A stretch of 64,000 nucleotides of DNA, taken from positions 124,001 to 188,000 of the forward strand of contig NZ_CADCXY010000001.1 of the NCBI RefSeq assembly GCF_902806985.1, written 5' to 3'. Both the position numbers and the translations under genes were made by a program. The notes below the pieces were generated by a model. That model saw nothing but the letters and a program-made list of their open reading frames with translations, had not been told where the DNA came from and did no database searches. This document shows positions 56,374 to 64,000 of this stretch, piece by piece; the first letter of the stretch is position 1, and every line of letters begins with the position of its first letter. This DNA comes from Pseudidiomarina piscicola. Lineage in GTDB: Bacteria > Pseudomonadota > Gammaproteobacteria > Enterobacterales > Alteromonadaceae.

Positions 56374-57537
56374 TTACTCTTCGTTGAACTTACGCACAAC
56401 CCAGTCAGTGAATTGCTTAAACAGACCACCTTCAACAGCTTCACTCAAGGTAACCAGCGGGTAAGTCGCAATGGTTTCGTCAGCTAGCTGAATGCTAACG
56501 CTGCCCACCTGCACGCCTTTGGCGAGTGGCGCTTCAAGTTCCGAGTTAAGTTCAATGCTTGCTTTTAGGTTTTCGCGTTGGCCGCGTGGCAAAGTGAGTA
56601 TTGCGTCGTTCGCCAGACCAAGCTTAACCGTGTCTTGCTCAGCGCCCCAAATTCGTTGGTCGACGAAGCTATCGCCGGCACTATAGGCTTGCACCGTTTC
56701 GTAGTAACGGAACCCGTAGTTAAGTAATTTTTTACTTTCGATTTTACGCGCCTGCTCACTGGTTGTGCCCATCACTACAGCAACTAAGCGAGTGTCGCCT
56801 TCCACTGCTGAGGTGACTAAGCTGTACCCTGCTTCTTGGGTGTGACCGGTTTTGATGCCATCCACATTCATGCTGGCATCCCACAACAGTGAATTGCGGT
56901 TGTACTGCTTAATAGAGTTAAAAGTGAACTCTTTTTCAGAATAAATGGCGTATTCTTCAGGCACATCGCGAATCAGCGCCGAGCCTAGCAGGGCCATATC
57001 TCGCGGTGACGTATATTGGTCAGGGTCAGGCAAACCATGGCTGTTGGCAAAGTGTGAATTGTTCATGCCAAGTTCGTAAGCATAGTTGTTCATCAAGTCG
57101 GCAAACGCCGACTCGCTGCCGGCAATATGCTCAGCCATCGCAACACACGCATCGTTACCTGAGGAAATGATGATGCCGCGGTTAAGATCCTCGACACTAA
57201 TTTGCTTGCCTACTTCGATAAACATCTTTGATGATTCGGGAAAGTTTTTCGCCCATGCATTTTCACTGACCGTGACTAAATCGCTTGGGTGAATGCGGCC
57301 TTCTTGAATTTCCCGCCCAATAATATAGCTGGTCATCATTTTCGTTAAGCTGGCCGGCGCTAGCTGGTCGTCAGCGTTACCTTCAGCAATAACATAACCA
57401 GTGGTGTAATCCATGAGGATATAACCCTTGGCATTAATTTTAGGTGATGGCGGAATAATCGACGCTTGAGCGGCGAGGGCAGTTGCACCAGCCAGGAGTG
57501 CAACAGTCTTGATCAACTGTTTAAATACAGATTGCAT
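56374..57537 (-). CDS. dacA: D-alanyl-D-alanine carboxypeptidase (PBP5/6 type)
   Basis: A low-molecular-weight penicillin-binding protein that trims the terminal D-Ala from peptidoglycan stem peptides. The 387-residue protein has a signal peptide (about 1-25), the SxxK motif Ser63-Leu-Thr-Lys66, SxN as Ser126-Gly-Asn128, and the KTG triad in VDGIKTGHT. The beta-rich C-terminal domain ends in an amphipathic helix (KQFTDWVVRKFNEE) that anchors it to the outer face of the inner membrane. Length matches E. coli PBP5/6 (about 400). It follows rlpA, as in E. coli, and a promoter-like element lies in the 88-bp gap before it. Confidence 0.96.
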   Translation of the reverse strand: MQSVFKQLIKTVALLAGATALAAQASIIPPSPKINAKGYILMDYTTGYVIAEGNADDQLAPASLTKMMTSYIIGREIQEGRIHPSDLVTVSENAWAKNFPESSKMFIEVGKQISVEDLNRGIIISSGNDACVAMAEHIAGSESAFADLMNNYAYELGMNNSHFANSHGLPDPDQYTSPRDMALLGSALIRDVPEEYAIYSEKEFTFNSIKQYNRNSLLWDASMNVDGIKTGHTQEAGYSLVTSAVEGDTRLVAVVMGTTSEQARKIESKKLLNYGFRYYETVQAYSAGDSFVDQRIWGAEQDTVKLGLANDAILTLPRGQRENLKASIELNSELEAPLAKGVQVGSVSIQLADETIATYPLVTLSEAVEGGLFKQFTDWVVRKFNEE

Positions 57538-57587
57538 GGTTGGTTTTCTCTACGTTGTCATCATTAAGAGGTTTGCGCGCAAATACT

Positions 57588-57615
57588 AGCATAGTTGCGC
57601 GCCTAATTTCGATAA
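57588..57615 (-). promoter_or_regulatory. Possible dacA promoter overlapped by TTGCGCGC repeats
   Basis: On the minus strand TTATCG, 16 bp, TATGCT. On the plus strand the region holds a 12-bp palindrome TTTGCGCGCAAA (57572-57583) and a second TTGCGCGC (57595-57602). The promoter match is modest. Confidence 0.35.
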
Positions 57616-57625
57616 AAGGCTTGCC

Positions 57626-58417
57626 TTATAGACTGACAGGAACACGAAACACGTCGACATACCCATCGGCACGAAGCTGTTGCAATAAGGTTTCCGTTTG
57701 TGCTGACGCAAAAGGCCCAAGCATTACAGCGTGTAGACCATTTTTAGCGCGAGTAGTTGCAGTAACCTGATAGGTTTCGGCCAACTTTTTAGCTTCGCGT
57801 TGAAGCCGTTGTTGATCGCTACCGGCAAACACTTGCACATAGTACTGGGGGCTGGCATCGGGCTCCATTGGCGTTGTTACCGCGAGCTGTTGGTTTTGTG
57901 GTTCAGGGTGCAAGGCTTCAATTTTTACCCGCGAGGTACCGCTGTCTAACATATCGAGTTTATAAGCTGCGACGTAAGACAAATCAATAATACGATCGCC
58001 ATGAAAAGGCCCGCGGTCGTTCACACGAACAACCACCGAGCGTTGGTTTTCAAGGTTAGTAACTCTGACATAAGTGGGCAGGGGAAGTGTTTTATGGGCC
58101 GCACTCATGGCATACATATCGTAAGTTTCACCGTTGGAGGTCAAATGGCCGTGAAATTTTTCGCCGTACCAAGACGCCATTCCTTCCTCACTGAAACCAC
58201 GCGCGTCTGGCAGTATCGAGTAGGTTCTGCCGAAGAGCGAGTAAGTGCGGTTCCCTTGCCGGCTTGGCGCGACGCTACGGGGCGTTGGTTCCACCAGTTC
58301 GTCGGCTGTTGGTAAACGCGCCGGAATACTGTCGTGAGTCTGGCTATAGCGACTTTCAGGGGCAGAGCTACAAGCAAAAAGCAGTAACGTCAGAACGATA
58401 GCAAGGACGCGTAGCAT
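57626..58417 (-). CDS. rlpA: RlpA: septal lytic transglycosylase-type lipoprotein with SPOR domain
   Basis: RlpA family proteins are outer-membrane lipoproteins that bind, and in Pseudomonas cleave, denuded septal glycan strands. The 263-residue protein has a lipobox LLFAC (Cys16), an RlpA-type double-psi barrel (about 78-165) with GMASWYGEKFHGHLTSNGE and the acidic VNDRGPFHGDRIIDLS, and a C-terminal SPOR domain (about 190-263, YYVQVFAG) that binds stem-peptide-free peptidoglycan. The conserved Glu and Asp positions of the active form appear kept. AAAGGA stands 10 nt before the ATG. It lies between mltB and dacA. Confidence 0.93.
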   Translation of the reverse strand: MLRVLAIVLTLLLFACSSAPESRYSQTHDSIPARLPTADELVEPTPRSVAPSRQGNRTYSLFGRTYSILPDARGFSEEGMASWYGEKFHGHLTSNGETYDMYAMSAAHKTLPLPTYVRVTNLENQRSVVVRVNDRGPFHGDRIIDLSYVAAYKLDMLDSGTSRVKIEALHPEPQNQQLAVTTPMEPDASPQYYVQVFAGSDQQRLQREAKKLAETYQVTATTRAKNGLHAVMLGPFASAQTETLLQQLRADGYVDVFRVPVSL

Positions 58418-58431
58418 GAGCGATAATTCCT

Positions 58432-59412
58432 TTAACGAGCGGCAGCGAGTTGCTGGCTAAACTGATGCACCACCATCGCATAAAGCGGGCTACGATTGTA
58501 ACGGGTGATGACGTAAAAGTTATGCAAACCAAGCCAATAATCGGCATCGTCGGGTTGTTCAAAGCGAAACACTTTGGCTTTTTGGTCGGGTGCAATGTTG
58601 CTATTTTGCGGCAGCACCAGCCCGTCATTGACTAATTCAGCCACCGTTGAAGTGAGCTTCAAACCGTCGCTCGCTAAAGTAGCATTGGCCGAATTAGTGG
58701 GTAGTTCAATGGCAACGGCTTCATTGGCATGCCAACCGTTGCGAACAAAATAGTTTGCAACGCTGCCGATAGCGTCAACAGGATTGGTGAGCAAATCGCG
58801 CACGCCGTCGCCGTCAAAATCGATAGCGTAATGACGATAGGACGAAGAAATAAACTGGCCATAGCCCATGGCGCCCGCATAAGAACCTTTAATTTCATCT
58901 ACTGGCAGCCCTTCTTCGCGCGTCAGCAGCATAAACTCTTTCAGCTCAGAGCGGAAAAACGAACTCCGGCGCGGATAGTGAAAACCAAGTGTATACAGCG
59001 CATCAAGCACCTGGTAGTTACCTAAGTAACTCCCGTAAAAAGTTTCGACGCCGATAATAGCGACAATCACTTCGGCCGGCACACCAAATTCATGTTCGGC
59101 TTGATTAAGGGCTTCAGCGTGCTGTTGCCAGAATTTTAGGCCCGCCTGCAGTCGCTTATCGGTTAGAAAGATGGGGTGATATTGGTGCCAAGGCTTGGCT
59201 TCCCATGGCCGTTGAATGGCATCAAGTATGGCCTGGTTCGGTTCCGCGGTTGCCAGTAGCTCAGTGAGTCGCTCAGCGTTAAAATCATGCTCAGTTACCA
59301 ATTCATCAACGAATGCCTGCTGCTCGGCATCAAGTTGCGCCGCTTGAGTGTGGGCTTGGGGGCTAGCCAACAATGTGAGTAGGGCCGCTGTGGTGGTTAG
59401 TAATTTAAGCAT
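58432..59412 (-). CDS. mltB: Lytic murein transglycosylase B
   Basis: MltB cleaves the glycan backbone of peptidoglycan with formation of 1,6-anhydro ends. The start MLKLLTTTAALL (GAGG 8 nt upstream) gives 326 residues with a cleavable signal peptide (about 1-24) and no lipobox, so it should be a soluble periplasmic form; an upstream ATG six codons earlier is less well placed. The catalytic Glu123 lies in AIIGVETFYGSYLG, followed by YPRRSSFFRSEL and the GYGQFISSSYRHYAIDFDGD segment with its EF-hand-like metal loop. It stands between rodA (39 nt) and rlpA (14 nt), joining a wall hydrolase to the elongation operon. Confidence 0.94.
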   Translation of the reverse strand: MLKLLTTTAALLTLLASPQAHTQAAQLDAEQQAFVDELVTEHDFNAERLTELLATAEPNQAILDAIQRPWEAKPWHQYHPIFLTDKRLQAGLKFWQQHAEALNQAEHEFGVPAEVIVAIIGVETFYGSYLGNYQVLDALYTLGFHYPRRSSFFRSELKEFMLLTREEGLPVDEIKGSYAGAMGYGQFISSSYRHYAIDFDGDGVRDLLTNPVDAIGSVANYFVRNGWHANEAVAIELPTNSANATLASDGLKLTSTVAELVNDGLVLPQNSNIAPDQKAKVFRFEQPDDADYWLGLHNFYVITRYNRSPLYAMVVHQFSQQLAAAR

Positions 59413-59451
59413 TTTTACGTCCTCGTTCATCGGTGCTGATGTCAGTGGGGG

Positions 59452-60558
59452 TTAGGCGTGAATCAACCGACGGTTAGTGGCTATCGCCATTAGTAAACCA
59501 AAACCGGCTAATAATGTCACCATGGATGTGCCGCCATAGGAAATTAATGGCAGCGGTACACCGACCACGGGCAGTAGACCGGAAACCATACCCACATTAA
59601 CCATCACATAGATAAAGAACGTCAGGGTAAGGCTGCCTGCGAGCAGTTTTTGGTAAACACGCTGTGCTCGCATGGAAATGATCATGCCACGAAAAATGAT
59701 AAAGCCGTACAGTGCAAAGAGTCCGATAACGCCGACTAAACCGAATTCTTCGCTAAACACTGAGAAGATAAAGTCCGTGTGTCGTTCAGGTAAGAATTCG
59801 AGCTGGGATTGCGTGCCTTGCAGCCAGCCTTTGCCTTCCATGCCACCTGAGCCAATGGCAATTTTCGACTGGATGATTTGATAACCTGCGCCCAGCGGAT
59901 CGCGTTCAGGATCGAGAAACGTAAGTACGCGCTGGCGTTGGTAATCGCGCATTAAAAAGACCCATAAAATAGGCGCAAAGGAGCCTATCGCAATGGCGAA
60001 AAAGCCAATTATTTTCCACGACATGCCAGCCAAAAACAACACAAAAATACCTGAGCTTGCGATCAGTAAAGAGGTGCCAAGATCGGGTTGTTTGGCGATC
60101 ATTAATACTGGCACCAGCAGTAATAAAAAGGCTCCGGCCAGCCGCCTGAGGGTTGGTGGTAAGCCCTGTTCGGCGATAAACCAAGCGACAGCCATAGGCA
60201 CCGCCAGCTTCATCAACTCCGACGGTTGAATCGTAATAAAGCCGAGGTTTAACCAGCGTTGTGCGCCTTTGCTTGATTCGCCAACCAAGAGCACCGCCAG
60301 CAACAGCACAATGCCGACGGAAAACAGCGGCAGCGACCAACGCTGCACCGAATCGAGAGGAATTTGGGCAATCACAAACATAGCGAAGAAAGCGGCACCG
60401 ATACGAATTCCCTGGCGCTCGGTCATACCGAGGTCTTCGCCACTGGCCGAGTAAACTGTGATCAGGCTGACCACCGCTACGGCGATCAGAGCCAGCAACA
60501 GTGGGCCGTCCATATGCAGGCGTTGCAGCAAAGAAGTGCGTTGGTGATCAGGGTGCAT
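59452..60558 (-). CDS. rodA: Peptidoglycan polymerase RodA (SEDS)
   Basis: RodA is the SEDS-family glycosyltransferase that polymerises lipid II during side-wall elongation, acting with PBP2. The 368-residue protein has about ten membrane helices. SEDS landmarks are visible: SSKGAQRWLNLGFITIQPSEL, the KPSELMK-like KQPDLGTS, and GLLPVVGVPLPLISYGGTSM near the C-terminus. The ATG beginning MHPDHQRT is chosen, with GAGG about 9 nt upstream; an ATG eight codons earlier has no ribosome-binding site. It overlaps mrdA by 11 nt, so transpeptidase and polymerase are made in coupled fashion. Length agrees with E. coli (370). Confidence 0.96.
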   Translation of the reverse strand: MHPDHQRTSLLQRLHMDGPLLLALIAVAVVSLITVYSASGEDLGMTERQGIRIGAAFFAMFVIAQIPLDSVQRWSLPLFSVGIVLLLAVLLVGESSKGAQRWLNLGFITIQPSELMKLAVPMAVAWFIAEQGLPPTLRRLAGAFLLLLVPVLMIAKQPDLGTSLLIASSGIFVLFLAGMSWKIIGFFAIAIGSFAPILWVFLMRDYQRQRVLTFLDPERDPLGAGYQIIQSKIAIGSGGMEGKGWLQGTQSQLEFLPERHTDFIFSVFSEEFGLVGVIGLFALYGFIIFRGMIISMRAQRVYQKLLAGSLTLTFFIYVMVNVGMVSGLLPVVGVPLPLISYGGTSMVTLLAGFGLLMAIATNRRLIHA

Positions 60559-62428
60559 TGTCGGCGACCTCGGCGTCATCATTAAAGTAATAGTCCATCA
60601 ACTTGCGTGCCATTGGGGCGGCGACACTACTGCCGCCGCCGACCACGTTTTCGGCGGTGATAGCGACCACGATTTCTGGGCTGTCGGCAGGGGCGTAACC
60701 AACATACATGGCGTTATCGCGAAAGCGCTCAGCGATTTTTTCGGCATCGTATTCTTCGTCTTGGCCGATACTACGTACCTGAGCCGTCCCGGTTTTACCA
60801 CCAGAGGTATAGGTGGCGCCTTTAAAGGCTCGGTGCGCGGTACCCTTGATACTGCCGACCACGTCTTCCATACCGGTCAGCGCAATCTGCCAGTTTTGAG
60901 GGTTAGAAAGTTGCACGGGGGCTCGCTGTTCATGCACGGCCGGTAACTCGATGCCAGCGTCTCTAATCGTGCGTAATAGCCTTGGCACTGGGCGCTCGCC
61001 CTTGTTCACAACCACCGCAGTGGCAACCGCCAGTTGCATCGGCGTAACGGTCCAATAGCTTTGCCCGATGCCAATAGAAACGGTTTCGCCAGCATACCAA
61101 GGCTGGTTAAAGCGGGCGCGTTTCCAACCGCGGCTCGGCATTACCGCTGCGGACTCTTCACCGATATCGATACCTGTAAGTGAGCCAAACCCAAATTGAG
61201 TCATATGCTCTGAGATAGTATCGATCCCCAGCTTCAGCGCCAGATCATAATAGAAGGTATCGCAGCTCTCGACGATGGCGGTATTGACGTTGACCCAACC
61301 ATGCCCCCATGACAGCCAATCACGGTAGCGATGGTCGACGCCTTTGATTTGAAACCAACCGGGGTCCCACACCTGAGTGTCAGGGGTAATGATACCTTCT
61401 TCAAGGCCTACGACCGCAAGTTGTGGTTTGATGGTGGAAGCTGGAGGGTAGCCGCCTTGGGTGGCGCGATTAAGTAGTGGGGAATGTCGTGAGTCTAAAA
61501 GACTACGATACTGAGCCACAGAAATGCCTTGGGCAAACCAGTTAGGATCGTAGCTAGGCTGACTGACCATAGCCAGCACTGCGCCGTTGCGTGGGTCCAT
61601 CACAATAATCGAGCCGCGGTTCTCACCAAGTACTTGTTGCGCTTGGCGCTGCAGTTCAATATCGATTTCCAGAACTAAATCTTGTCCCGGTATCGGTGGC
61701 TCAATTGCCAGTGTTCGCAGTGAGCGTCCATGAATATCGACCTCGACTTGCTGGTAGCCAACGGTGCCATGCAATTGTTCTTCGTAGAAGCCTTCAATGC
61801 CTAACTTGCCGATGGTGCGAGTGGCCGCGTAATTGGCATCGACACCTTGTTCTTTTAGCCGTTGGGCATCGCGTTGATTAATTTTTGCAACGTAGCCTAA
61901 GGCGTGGGTTAAGCTTTCGCCGTAAGGGTAATGACGTACCAAGCGGGCTTCGATACTGACGCCTGGGAACTCATGCTGGCGCGCGGCAAATAAAGCGGCT
62001 TGCTGCTGATTGAGTTGATCGAGCAAAATAACATGTTCAAAACGTCGTTCGCGTTGGCGGTTGCGTTCAAAGCGCTCAATGGCTTCTGCTTCAATGGCAA
62101 GTAAGTCAGTTAGCTTAGCGATCGTTGCAGGTAAGTCTTTAACCCGCTCCGGAACCACTTCGAGACTCAGCACTGGACGGTTTTCGGCCAGAATACGGCC
62201 TTCACGATCGTAAATAATACCGCGGTTGGGGGCCAACGGAACCACTTTAATGCGGTTATCGTTTGAACGTGTTTGGAAGCTTTGAAATTGCGTGACCTGC
62301 AACTGGTACATGTTGCTAATGAGCACACCAAACACCGCGACAACAATGACCAAAGCTACGACAACTCGCCGGCCAAACAGGGCTGACTCGGCGTGATGAT
62401 CACGAATTGTGGTACGGCGTCTTCTCAT
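60548..62428 (-). CDS. mrdA: Penicillin-binding protein 2 (elongasome transpeptidase)
   Basis: PBP2 is the class B transpeptidase that cross-links peptidoglycan in the rod complex with RodA and MreB-associated proteins. The 626-residue protein (E. coli 633) has a single N-terminal membrane helix (about 23-42), a pedestal/dimerisation domain, and a transpeptidase domain with Ser331-Thr-Ile-Lys334, the SxN motif as SCD (ESCDTFYYD), and KTG in GGKTGTAQV. It starts 2 nt after rlmH and overlaps rodA by 11 nt. The order rsfS-rlmH-mrdA-rodA is conserved in gammaproteobacteria. Confidence 0.97.
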   Translation of the reverse strand: MRRRRTTIRDHHAESALFGRRVVVALVIVVAVFGVLISNMYQLQVTQFQSFQTRSNDNRIKVVPLAPNRGIIYDREGRILAENRPVLSLEVVPERVKDLPATIAKLTDLLAIEAEAIERFERNRQRERRFEHVILLDQLNQQQAALFAARQHEFPGVSIEARLVRHYPYGESLTHALGYVAKINQRDAQRLKEQGVDANYAATRTIGKLGIEGFYEEQLHGTVGYQQVEVDIHGRSLRTLAIEPPIPGQDLVLEIDIELQRQAQQVLGENRGSIIVMDPRNGAVLAMVSQPSYDPNWFAQGISVAQYRSLLDSRHSPLLNRATQGGYPPASTIKPQLAVVGLEEGIITPDTQVWDPGWFQIKGVDHRYRDWLSWGHGWVNVNTAIVESCDTFYYDLALKLGIDTISEHMTQFGFGSLTGIDIGEESAAVMPSRGWKRARFNQPWYAGETVSIGIGQSYWTVTPMQLAVATAVVVNKGERPVPRLLRTIRDAGIELPAVHEQRAPVQLSNPQNWQIALTGMEDVVGSIKGTAHRAFKGATYTSGGKTGTAQVRSIGQDEEYDAEKIAERFRDNAMYVGYAPADSPEIVVAITAENVVGGGSSVAAPMARKLMDYYFNDDAEVADNAP

Positions 62429-62430
62429 GT

Positions 62431-62901
62431 TTAGTCACGGTGGTAAGGGTGGTTAGCGTTGATGCTCCAAGCTCGATAAAGCGCTTCAGCTACAATAACC
62501 CGCACCATGGGGTGAGGCAAGGTTAAGGGCGACAGACTCCAACGTTCATCGGCGACGGCGGTACAAGCGGCTGCTAGCCCTTCAGGGCCACCAATAAGTA
62601 GACTGACATCGCGCCCGTCCATTTGCCAATCGTTGAGGCGACTGGCAAGTTTCGGGGTATCCCACTTACGGCCTTCTACTTCGAGGGTTACAACCCGATT
62701 GCCTTTGCCGATAGCTGCCAGCATCGCGTCGCCCTCTTGCTTGGTAAGGCGTGCAACGTCAGCATTTTTACCGCGTTTACCGGCTGCAATTTCGATTAAC
62801 TGCAACTGACAGTCAGTGGGGAGTCGCTTAGCGTAGGTTTCAAACCCGGTGCTGACCCAACTTGGCATTTTCTGGCCAACTGCAATCAGCTGGATTCGCA
62901 T
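62431..62901 (-). CDS. rlmH: 23S rRNA (pseudouridine1915-N3)-methyltransferase RlmH
   Basis: RlmH is a SPOUT-class methyltransferase that modifies pseudouridine 1915 in helix 69 of 23S rRNA, acting on assembled 70S ribosomes. The 156-residue protein (E. coli 155) begins [16 protein letters not shown] and has the trefoil-knot SAM site with LLIGGPEGL and [21 protein letters not shown]. The C-terminus HPYHRD is the family-typical end. Its ATG overlaps the rsfS stop by one base (TAATG); mrdA follows after 2 nt. Confidence 0.97.
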   Translation of the reverse strand: MRIQLIAVGQKMPSWVSTGFETYAKRLPTDCQLQLIEIAAGKRGKNADVARLTKQEGDAMLAAIGKGNRVVTLEVEGRKWDTPKLASRLNDWQMDGRDVSLLIGGPEGLAAACTAVADERWSLSPLTLPHPMVRVIVAEALYRAWSINANHPYHRD

Positions 62902-63224
62902 TACCGTGGCGCCCAGAGTTTTTCGAGTTCGTAGAAGTCACGAATGGATTCTTGCATGACATGAACCACAACGTCACCCAAATCAACCAAAACCCACTCG
63001 GAGCTTTCCGCACCTTCAACGCCAATCGGCGGTACGCCATTATGTTTGCTTTCTGCCGCAACATGGTTGGCGAGGCTTTTTACGTGGGTTTTCGAACTTC
63101 CTGAACAAACGACCATAAAGTCAGCAATGTCAGTTTGCCCATTGACATCAAGTACCTTGATGTCACGGCCTTTGAGGTCTTCTAATTTATCAACGACAAA
63201 GTCGCGTAATTGTTCAGCTTGCAA
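62901..63224 (-). CDS. rsfS: Ribosome silencing factor RsfS
   Basis: RsfS binds L14 on the 50S subunit and blocks subunit joining in stationary phase or starvation. The 107-residue protein (E. coli 105) has the DUF143/Oligomerisation domain with [20 protein letters not shown] and the C-terminal [29 protein letters not shown]. Translation starts at TTG with GGAGAG about 8 nt upstream; no in-frame ATG is near. It overlaps rlmH by one base. nadD lies 76 nt upstream; that gap shows no recognisable element. Confidence 0.96.
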   Translation of the reverse strand: MQAEQLRDFVVDKLEDLKGRDIKVLDVNGQTDIADFMVVCSGSSKTHVKSLANHVAAESKHNGVPPIGVEGAESSEWVLVDLGDVVVHVMQESIRDFYELEKLWAPR

Positions 63225-63300
63225 AAGTGAAACTCTCCTAAACAGACGTTTTTAACGGCAGCTAGTTTACCACGACTGATTGAGAAACGTCACCTTAAGC

Positions 63301-63930
63301 TTATGGATACAGCTGATGTTGTTTGATGTAGTGAGCCACTGCGGGCGGAACCAGGTGTTCCCAAGGTTGTTGGTGACTGATCTTCGACCTTAGAGCGGTG
63401 GCAGATACGTCAATAGCGGGGGTGTCGAGGCATAGAATACAGCCGGCCTGTTGCTGCTTGAGTGCATGACTATCGGTGACCCGTCGTTGTTGCGCGAGCT
63501 GTTCGACTTCTGCGGCCCAGCAGACATCTTGATTAGGACGTTGCATGACGGCCAAATGGGCAACCTGTACCAGTTCTTGCCAGCGGTGCCAGGTATTGAG
63601 CTTGGCAAAGGCATCGTCGCCCAGCAGAAACACTAAGGTGTCTTCGGGCCACTGCTGCTGCATTTCTTGCAAGGTGAGTAAGCTATAGGAAAGCCGTTGG
63701 CGATCGAGCTCCCATGGCTCGGCAATCACCTGAGGATAATCGGTGAAAGCCAGACGTACCATTTCCAGGCGCTGTTCCGCAGTTGCGGTTGGGCCGCCAC
63801 GATGGGGTGGTTGTGCGCTCGGCATCACATGCAAACGCTCAGCCTTAAGCTGTGTGAATGCCGCGAGGGAGGTTTGCACATGCCCCTTGTGAATGGGGTC
63901 AAAGGTGCCGCCGAAAATTACCCGTAGCAT
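63301..63930 (-). CDS. nadD: Nicotinate-nucleotide adenylyltransferase
   Basis: NadD makes nicotinic acid adenine dinucleotide from nicotinate mononucleotide and ATP, a step of NAD synthesis; the product feeds the pool used by NadK, also in this window. The 209-residue protein (E. coli 213) has the nucleotidyltransferase motif GGTFDPIHKGH with His14 and His17, FLLGDDAFAKLNTWHRW, and the C-terminal ISxTxxR-type motif as VSATALRSKI. It lies upstream of rsfS in the same direction, as in E. coli. Confidence 0.96.
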   Translation of the reverse strand: MLRVIFGGTFDPIHKGHVQTSLAAFTQLKAERLHVMPSAQPPHRGGPTATAEQRLEMVRLAFTDYPQVIAEPWELDRQRLSYSLLTLQEMQQQWPEDTLVFLLGDDAFAKLNTWHRWQELVQVAHLAVMQRPNQDVCWAAEVEQLAQQRRVTDSHALKQQQAGCILCLDTPAIDVSATALRSKISHQQPWEHLVPPAVAHYIKQHQLYP

Positions 63931-64000
63931 GACGTTAAAAACGCAGGGTCACGCTGCGGCTGACAGAGAAGAATAATGGCTTGGCAATAGAGAGTCGCTA
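63918..64000 (-). CDS. Possible 3' end of holA (DNA polymerase III delta subunit)
   Basis: One minus-strand frame is open from the window edge and stops 13 nt inside nadD, coding for about 26 residues ending FLTSCYG. Position just upstream of nadD and the overlap style fit holA, which precedes nadD in E. coli and relatives. The residues themselves are too few to identify the protein, so this is a position-based guess. Confidence 0.3.
   Translation of the reverse strand, partial: ATLYCQAIILLCQPQRDPAFLTSCYG

Noticed and set aside
63931-64000. Minus-strand frame ending RSVTLRF, like an outer-membrane barrel C-terminus
   Set aside because: The frame has a stop codon at the window edge (TAG, 64000-63998), leaving only 20 codons, and position favours the other frame as holA.

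Overview
The window is a dense, mostly housekeeping stretch of a gammaproteobacterial chromosome. Gene content and order (lon-hupB-ppiD, grpE-dnaK-dnaJ-dapB-carAB-greA, yhbY|rlmE-ftsH-folP-glmM-tpiA-secG-tRNAs-rimP-nusA-infB-rbfA-truB-rpsO-pnp-nlpI, nadD-rsfS-rlmH-mrdA-rodA-mltB-rlpA-dacA-dat-ybeD-lipB-lipA) fit an Alteromonadales bacterium. The protein sequences look most like the Idiomarina/Pseudidiomarina group, but that placement is from memory of family sequences and not from a search.

Layout. 0-3.1 kb: 3' end of lon, hupB with a tRNA-Asp 7 nt downstream on the same transcript, then ppiD. 3.2-10.2 kb (minus): a six-gene MoxR/Bat operon (moxR, DUF58, DUF4381, batA, a batB-batC fusion, batD) with overlapping genes. 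10.3-13.8 kb: fadI-fadJ behind a FadR-like operator. 13.9-22.5 kb (minus): a Y_Y_Y-PAS-PAS-GGDEF-EAL c-di-GMP protein, a signal-less M16 protease, bamE, recN with LexA sites, and nadK. 22.5-27.4 kb: grpE, dnaK and dnaJ with three sigma-32-type promoters, plus an M48 lipoprotein protease after dnaJ. 27.4-27.7 kb: a heptamer-based 50-bp tandem repeat. 27.7-34.8 kb: a dicarboxylate/acidic amino acid symporter coupled to dapB, then carA, carB and greA. 34.8-35.75 kb: an orphan divergent pair of phage-type regulators (Ner-like and CI-like) with a shared operator region. 35.75-51.4 kb: yhbY, rlmE, ftsH, folP, glmM, tpiA, secG, tRNA-Leu, tRNA-fMet, the rimP-nusA-infB-rbfA-truB operon, rpsO and pnp. 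51.5-53.6 kb: nlpI, an uncharacterised exported HExxH protein, and a MAPEG membrane protein. 53.6-64 kb (minus): lipoate synthesis, cell-wall elongation and nadD/rsfS/rlmH in one long operon, possibly with the 3' tip of holA at the edge.

No complete mobile element, CRISPR array, prophage or biosynthetic cluster is visible. The least explained items are the stand-alone Ner/CI switch at 34.8-35.75 kb, the heptamer repeat family (27.4 kb and the pnp leader), the exported HExxH protein after nlpI, the propeller-less sensor GGDEF-EAL protein, and several terminator-like hairpins in 5' leaders (carA, rimP, rpsO). These are candidates, not demonstrated new systems.
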